DNA from: Neocallimastix lanati (nom. inval.)
Lineage: Eukaryota > Neocallimastigomycota > Neocallimastigomycetes > Neocallimastigales > Neocallimastigaceae
Length of the DNA stretch: 64,000 bases
Direction of reading: 5' to 3'
Assembly (NCBI GenBank): GCA_016946835.1
Contig: JACVTC010000079.1
Location: 332,001-396,000, forward strand
A model generated the notes under the pieces. It had not been told where the DNA came from and did no database searches. It saw nothing but the letters and a program-made list of their open reading frames with translations. Position numbers and translations under genes: made by a program. This document shows, in pieces, positions 59,690 through 64,000 of this stretch. The first letter of the stretch is position 1. Every line of letters begins with the position of its first letter.

Positions 59690-61150
59690 ATTGTTTAAAT
59701 ATTTTATTAATATTTTTTTTAAAATAAATAATCTTATATTTTTATACTTTATTATTAATATCAATAATATATTTTTATATTTTTATATTTTATTATTAAT
59801 GTTTATAATTAATTTTATTAATAATTGTTTAAATATTTTATTAATATTTTTTTAAATAAATAAATCTATATAATTGTTAAAGTATTTTATTAATATTTTT
59901 TTTAAATAAATAAATATATATAATTGCTAAAGTATTTTATTAATAGTTGTTTAAATATTTTATTAGTATTTTTTAAATAAATAAATCTATATAATTGTTA
60001 AAGTATTTTATTAATATTTTTTTTAAATAAATAAATATATATAATTGCTAAAGTATTTTATTAATAGTTGTTTAAATATTTTATTAGTATTTTTTAAATA
60101 AATAAATCTATATAATTGTTAAAGTATTTTATTAATATTTTTTTTAATTGCTAAAGTATTTTATTAATAGTTGTTTAAATATTTTATTAATATTTTTTAA
60201 ATAAATAAATCTATATAATTGTTAAAGTATTTTATTAATATTTTTTTTAAATAAATAAATCTATATAATTGTTAAAGTATTTTATTAATATTTTTTTAAA
60301 TAAATAAATCTATATAATTGTTAAAATATTTTATTAATATTTTTTTTAAATAAATAAATATATATAATTGCTAAAGTATTTTATTAATAGTTGTTTAAAT
60401 ATTTTATTAGTATTTTTTAAATAAATAAATCTATATAATTGTTAAAGTATTTTATTAATATTTTTTTTAATTGCTAAAGTATTTTATTAATAGTTGTTTA
60501 AATATTTTATTAATATTTTTTAAATAAATAAATCTATATAATTGTTAAAGTATTTTATTAATATTTTTTTTAAATAAATAAATCTATATAATTGTTAAAG
60601 TATTTTATTAATATTTTTTTTAAATAAATAAATCTATATAATTGTTAAAGTATTTTATTAATATTTTTTTTAAATAAATAAATCTATATAATTGTTAAAG
60701 TATTTTATTAATATTTTTTTAAATAAATAAATCTATATAATTGTTAAAGTATTTCATTAATATTTTTTTTAAATAAATAAATATATATAATTGCTAAAGT
60801 ATTTTATTAATAGTTGTTTAAATATTTTATTAGTATTTTTTAAATAAATAAATCTATATAATTGTTAAAGTATTTTATTAATATTTTTTTTAATTGCTAA
60901 AGTATTTTATTAATAGTTGTTTAAATATTTTATTAATATTTTTTTAAATAAATAAATCTATATAATTGTTAAAGTATTTTATTAATATTTTTTTTTAAAT
61001 AAATAAATCTATATAATTGTTAAAGTATTTTATTAATATTTTTTTTTAAATAAATAAATCTATATAATTGTTAAAGTATTTTATTAATATTTTTTTTAAA
61101 TAAATAAATCTATATAATTGTTAAAGTATTTTATTAATATTTTTTTTAAA
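59690..61150 (+). repeat. Satellite array of family I copy 2
   Basis: Same about 50-bp units and TAATAGTTGTTTAAATATTT variants as at 1-1350, with a slightly different arrangement of long and short units. A short form TTTTTTTTAATTGCTAAAG recurs several times (about 60142, 60465, 60886). These suggest homogenised higher-order units of about 330 bp within the array. Confidence 0.92.
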
Positions 61151-61375
61151 ATAAACCTTTTAATTGTTTGAATATTTTATTTTATTTTTTTTTTTTGTAA
61201 AAAAATATTTATTTTTATCTAACCATTATAATTTATTTAATTATTCATTTAATAAATTTTAAGAAAAAAATTACAAATTAATAATACAACAAAATAGTAT
61301 CATATAACTATTAATTTAAAAAGCCTCAAAATTTGATATATCACGTGAAAAATTGGCGTTTTGGACCTCTCCCAA

Positions 61376-61629
61376 TGTTAAGAATGTAACTGAAATCTCA
61401 CAATTTCAATTATGATTATTTATAGTTAATATGGCTTTTATTTATTTATATTTAATTATATGAATATTACATAATAAAGAATATTACAGTTTAACAAAAT
61501 ATAATAAATAAGATTTATAATAACTATTTAATAACTATCTAATAACTAATGTATTCATAATGTGGCTAAATGTGGCGTATTAATATTACACTGTATAATG
61601 TATAATTATAATGTAGCTAATACTTAACA
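61376..61629 (-). repeat. Copia 3' LTR (minus strand)
   Basis: 254 bp, beginning TGTTAAGTATTAGC and ending TTACATTCTTAACA on the minus strand: TG...CA with a 7-bp inverted terminal TGTTAAG/CTTAACA. The outer edge is shared with the target duplication of the neighbouring MULE. Confidence 0.85.
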
Positions 61630-61640
61630 TTCCCCCTACA
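61630..61640 (-). other. Copia polypurine tract
   Basis: Minus strand TGTAGGGGGAA directly abuts the LTR (plus TTCCCCCTACA), in the expected place for plus-strand priming. Confidence 0.75.
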
Positions 61641-61678
61641 TTATGCATTTGGTAATAATATAAAAAATAAAGTTTTAA

Positions 61679-61709
<31 letters not shown>

Positions 61710-61728
61710 ATAGTAAATTTTTAATAAT

Positions 61729-61761
<33 letters not shown>

Positions 61762-61767
<6 letters not shown>

Positions 61768-64000
61768 GAAAATAAAATCAGTAAAACATTTCATTTTTGG
61801 TCCAGATATCACTTTAGTTAAAGGATCAGCTAACATAGTATCGGAGGATATATGTTCTAAATTTATTTCTTTTCTATTTATTTTCTCTTGAATGTATTTG
61901 TAATCAATGTCCATGTGTTTACATCTACCTTTTGTATTTTCATTTTCAGCGATATTTTTACAAGATTTATTATCAACTTTAACTTTTAAATTAATTTCTT
62001 TATTGAATATTTCTTTTAGTAATTTCTTTAATTTCATTCCTTGTTTTGCACATTCAATTGATGCAACATATTCTGCTTCAGTGGTTGATAATGTGATGCT
62101 CTTCTGGTTTCAGATTTCCATGAAATTGGACTTTTCCAAATAAGAAAATGTATCCACTGGTAGATTTTCTTGTTTCTTAATCGCCAGCGAAATCAGCGTC
62201 TGAGTAGGCAATTAAATTTTTACTTCCATAGTAATAAATAGATTTTTCTTTAGTAGATTTTAAATATCTTAAGATCATCAATGCTGATTTTAGATCAACT
62301 TCTGTTGGGTTTTCGGCGTGTCTTGCAGCTTGATTAACTGCAAATGAGATGTCTGGTCTTGTTTTTGTTGAAACAAATAATAAAGCGCCAATAATAGATT
62401 TATAATTTGTTACGTTTACTGGTGTTGAATTTTCTCTTTCTTCTAAAGTAATTTTTCTACATGGGTTGTTAATTGGTTTTGTCTTATTCATTTTGTAATT
62501 CTTAATTAATTTTTCAATATAGTCTTGTTGATTAATTTTATATCCTTCTTCAGTTTTAAAAATATTTATTCCTATAATTTTGTTAGCTTCCGTGTCTTTT
62601 GAAATTTTATATTTTTCTTTTAATTTATTGCTTATATATTTAATTTCTTTATCTTCTCCAGTAAGTAAGATATCATCAACATAAAGACATAATATAGCAC
62701 ATAAATTTCCATTGTGATATTTTGTAAATAAACATTGATCAATACTTAATTGTTTTAAGCCAATATTTTTTAAATAACTTGATATTTCTTTATACCATTG
62801 TCTTCCGGCTTGTTTCAAACCATATAGAGCCTTATTTAATATCCAATATTTTCCAGAATTATAATTTTTATCTCCTTCTGGTATGTCCACGTATATTTCT
62901 TCTTCTAATTTGGCATTTAAATAAGCTGCCTTTATATCCATTTGTCTTAAGTTCCATTTGTATTGTGATGCGATGTCAATTGCAATTCTTAAACTATCTG
63001 CTTCAATTGTTGGTGAATATGTTGATGTATAGTTAACACCTTTTCTCTGTTTGAATCCACGAGCAACTAATCTTGCTCTTTTAACACCATTATCTTTAGT
63101 AGTAAATACCCATCTAGTATCAATTAAAGTAGTATCTTTAGGAATATTATTAACTATTCTCATTACTTTTTGTTCATACATATTATTGATTTCTTTTTTA
63201 ATTGCATCCTTCCATTTATTTGAATCGTTAGAATTTATTGCTTCATCATAACTCTTGGGATTAACTGTTTTAATTAGTAATACTTTGTTTTTCTTTATTG
63301 TTAATTGTTCATTATCATTTGTATTTTCTTTTTCATTTAAATCAATGAATTTTCTTTTGTTATTATTTTTTTGAATATCGGTATTTTCCATTTCATTATT
63401 TTCTAAATTATTTTTGTTATTATCTTGAATATTTATAGCCATATCATTACTATTAGAATTATTTAAATTGTTGTTTGAACTTTTATCAATTAATATATCA
63501 GAGTTTTGATTTGTGTTTAAGTTTTCATGTTTTTTATACAAATTCATATTATTATTAATATTGTTATTAATGTTATTGTTGTTATTGTTTAATATAATTT
63601 TATTATTGCCATTAATAATTTCTCGGTTGTTATTATTTGAATTATTTGAATTATTTAATTGATCATAACTGCCTTTTTCCCCCTCAATTGAATAATTCGA
63701 AGGAAAAATAGAATTAATATATTCTTCTGATAGAAAGGTAGTATTAATAGTTCCAGGAATATTTTCCAAGAAATAAACGTCTCTAGCTGATACAATACAG
63801 TTAGAAGATAAATCTAAAATACGATAACCAGTAGAGTCCGAAGCATAACCAAGAAAAATTCCAGATTTAGAATTATTTTCAAATTTATTCTTTTTATGAT
63901 TATTATAGAAATATACTCTGCAACCAAAAACACATAAGTGTGAAATATCAATAGGTTTGTTGAAGAAAACTTCATCTGGGATTTTTGAATTATTACCTTG
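61762..64000 (-). pseudogene. Copia pol: integrase end, reverse transcriptase, RNase H; 5' end outside window
   Basis: Open on the minus strand from the window edge to 62177. It starts with an integrase C-terminal signature (HLCVFGCRVYF, GIFLGYASDSTGYRI), then an Asn-rich linker, then reverse transcriptase (RARLVARGFKQ, DIKAAYLNAKLEEEIYVDIP, KALYGLKQAGRQWY, catalytic YVDD in CLYVDDILLTGE, TRPDISFAVN). RNase H begins AYSDADFAGD, but the next codon is TAA at 62177-62179, inside the normally conserved D..GD..xRKSTSG motif. Two further frameshifts occur before LSTTEAEYVA is regained. The domain closes with DNKSCKNIAENEN and HMDIDYKYIQEKI, ending at 61762. Non-functional as read. Confidence 0.92.

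Larger units (their letters stand above)
56452..61373 (+). mobile_element. MULE family I, copy 2, full length
   Basis: Starts GAATGTGGTCCATTTCGCCA and ends TTGGCGTTTTGGACCTCTCCC. The 9-bp duplication AATGTTAAG is at 56443-56451 and 61374-61382. Same internal order as copy 1 in the opposite orientation: hairpin GTTATAAGGAAAAT (about 56671-56711), GC island (57285-57645), transposase (58057-59478), satellite (59690-61150). The right target copy overlaps the first bases of a copia LTR, so the MULE inserted exactly at that LTR's edge. 4,922 bp. Confidence 0.94.
61376..64000 (-). mobile_element. Ty1/copia LTR retrotransposon, left end in window, continues past 64000
   Basis: Minus-strand element. 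One LTR (61376-61629) is complete, followed inward by a polypurine tract and decayed pol. The other LTR lies beyond the window. The outer target site (TTAAA at 56440-56444) was separated from the LTR when family I copy 2 inserted. The domain order, with integrase sequence preceding reverse transcriptase on the minus strand, identifies copia. Confidence 0.92.

Overview
This 64 kb window comes from an extremely AT-rich eukaryotic nuclear genome. It has many short introns with GT...AG borders, poly-Asn/Lys-rich proteins, long homopolymer tracts and dense nested transposons. The base composition, gene structure and repeat content fit an anaerobic gut fungus (Neocallimastigomycota) best. A dictyostelid-like protist is the main alternative I cannot exclude from sequence alone. 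I see no bacterial operons, CRISPR arrays or standard tRNA/rRNA genes.

The left third (about 4.7-22.2 kb) is the host gene island. It holds a 13-exon bifunctional glycogen debranching enzyme (4695-12908, +), a convergent diacylglycerol kinase with two C1 domains (16975-13975, -), an unrecognised low-complexity protein (18874-17775, -), and a 9-exon FtsJ/Trm7-type tRNA 2'-O-ribose methyltransferase (20342-22228, +). One more host-type gene, a two-exon ankyrin-like protein, sits at 45828-47254 (+) between transposons.

The rest is a nest of mobile DNA. Family I is a Mutator-like element (MULE) with a FLYWCH plus MULE transposase and a private satellite array. It has two complete copies with 9-bp target-site duplications (39769-45046 and 56452-61373) and a third copy cut by the window start (1-1604). 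Family II is a second FLYWCH MULE. Its copies A and B (24538-31943) are fused through truncated terminal inverted repeats. Its copy C (33032-45217) has its own 9-bp duplication and contains two further insertions: family I copy 1, and an unclassified 1.85-kb element. Copy B has an uninterrupted 428-codon reading frame of unknown function, with a C-terminal membrane anchor, embedded in its transposase gene. It looks like a captured host gene fragment.

A full-length Ty3/gypsy retrotransposon (48887-56010) has LTRs that look identical and a 5-bp duplication, so it inserted recently. Its gag ends in a textbook A AAA AAC slippery site followed by a short hairpin. Its pol is split by a single in-frame UAG just before integrase. 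It landed inside a tRNA-derived SINE (48600-56256). A decayed Ty1/copia element (61376 to the window end, -) has family I copy 2 inserted at the edge of its LTR. Several unusually GC-rich islands (about 19.4, 22.5, 23.2, 44.1, 48.7 and 57.4 kb) stand out from the AT background. At least four of them share a conserved core motif that may define an undescribed SINE-like family. The most promising novelties are the captured gene in the MULE, the double-recoding gypsy element, and the shared-core GC islands.
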